In this document: positions 6,491-6,685 of the stretch, in pieces
Layout of the letters: each line of letters begins with the position of its first letter
Position numbering within the stretch: position 1 is the first letter of the stretch
Assembly (NCBI GenBank): GCA_003451645.1
Contig: DMER01000014.1
Span: 1-6,685 of the forward strand
DNA length: 6,685 bases
DNA from: Alphaproteobacteria bacterium
GTDB lineage: Bacteria > Pseudomonadota > Alphaproteobacteria > Micropepsales > Micropepsaceae
Reading direction: 5' to 3'
Notes under the pieces: model-generated
Seen by the model: the letters and a program-made list of their open reading frames with translations, nothing else
Database searches by the model: none
Told to the model about the DNA's origin: nothing
Translations under genes and position numbers: made by a program

Positions 6491-6680
6491 CGTGCGGTTT
6501 GGGCAAAGGACGTGTCACGCCAAGGCGCCAAGTGAAATAAGCCGCGAAGGGCTGTTCGTGCTTGGCGGCATAGCAAGTCACCAACTTGCGCCATATGCCC
6601 TCGTTTGGGGGATGAGGTCCTCTAGGACCGCACGGGCCTTCTTGCGGCAATTGCCCCCTCAGTCTGGCTGGCGCCAGACA
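6491..6680 (+). ncRNA. Candidate structured RNA (sRNA or leader), unclassified
   Basis: Inverted repeats crowd this segment. A long-range stem CGTGCGGT (6491-6498) pairs with ACCGCACG (6627-6634). CGCCAAG (6526-6532, with a second copy at 6518-6524) can pair with CTTGGCG (6561-6567). GGCATAGCAAGT (6567-6578) pairs with ACTTGC (6584-6589) and TATGCC (6594-6599) around the loop CACCA with a 4-base bulge. GGTCCT/AGGACC (6616-6629) competes with the long-range stem. GTCTGGC/GCCAGAC (6662-6679) ends the set. A promoter-like sequence lies immediately upstream. I checked by eye for hallmarks of tmRNA, RNase P RNA, SRP RNA and 6S RNA and recognised none. The strand is assigned only from the promoter candidate; inverted repeats alone do not decide it. 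Confidence 0.28.
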
Positions 6681-6685
6681 GCTCC

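Larger units (their letters stand above)
6183..6685. other. 503-base stretch without a convincing gene
   Basis: Frames stay open here on both strands, but their translations look unlike protein: low complexity from the AT-rich repeats, then cysteine-, tryptophan- and arginine-rich sequence with no recognisable motif. The left part (6183-6310) is clearly richer in A and T than the flanking genes and holds a hairpin and a hexamer array. The middle (6311-6450) shows nothing I can support. The right part (6458-6680) has a promoter-like sequence followed by many inverted repeats. Confidence 0.6.

Noticed and set aside
6195..6650. 151-codon minus-strand frame in the right-hand spacer
   Set aside because: The translation is low in conserved character, crosses the AT-rich hexamer array as a run of Phe/Val/Trp, and no good ribosome site was noticed. 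A very unusual small protein cannot be fully excluded.
6646..6655. Perfect 10-base palindrome GGCAATTGCC
   Set aside because: It is a single short palindrome with no partner site or gene start nearby, and it is expected by chance at this length across several kilobases.

Overview
The window looks like chromosomal DNA of an alphaproteobacterium. The genes are GC-rich and tightly packed. The gene set fits that group: an NADP-type malic enzyme fused to a phosphotransacetylase-like domain, a polyhydroxybutyrate (PHB) precursor operon phaA-phaB, and a secreted protein that resembles the DUF4908 family, which I recall mainly from Caulobacter relatives. I cannot name a genus from this sequence.

Layout: (1) Positions 2-1324 (+) hold the last 440 codons of maeB, whose 5' part lies outside the window. 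Three bases later gloB (1328-2089, +) encodes glyoxalase II, probably in the same transcript. (2) A small exported protein of unknown function (2102-2830, -) converges on gloB with a 12-base gap. (3) A gene-free stretch (2831-3019) carries a strong hairpin just past the end of phaB. (4) phaA (3815-4990, -) and phaB (3020-3742, -) form an operon read from right to left, and both have strong Shine-Dalgarno sequences. (5) A 193-base divergent spacer with several short repeats separates phaA from a membrane-anchored ClpP-fold protease of the SDH family (5184-6182, +). (6) The last 503 bases contain no convincing gene. They hold an AT-rich array of CGWAAC hexamers at helical spacing, then a promoter-like sequence leading into a stretch dense in inverted repeats that could encode a structured RNA.

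How the genes work together: malic enzyme makes pyruvate and NADPH and is typically controlled by acetyl-CoA. PhaA condenses two acetyl-CoA, and PhaB spends NADPH to make (R)-3-hydroxybutyryl-CoA. The two gene blocks therefore sit on the supply and demand sides of the same acetyl-CoA/NADPH pool, although they are separate transcripts and no co-regulation is visible. GloB removes S-D-lactoylglutathione from the methylglyoxal pathway.

No mobile element, CRISPR array, tRNA or rRNA was seen. Most of the window is ordinary metabolism. The part most worth a second look is the right end: the phased repeat array (about 6215-6305) and the possible RNA locus (about 6458-6680).
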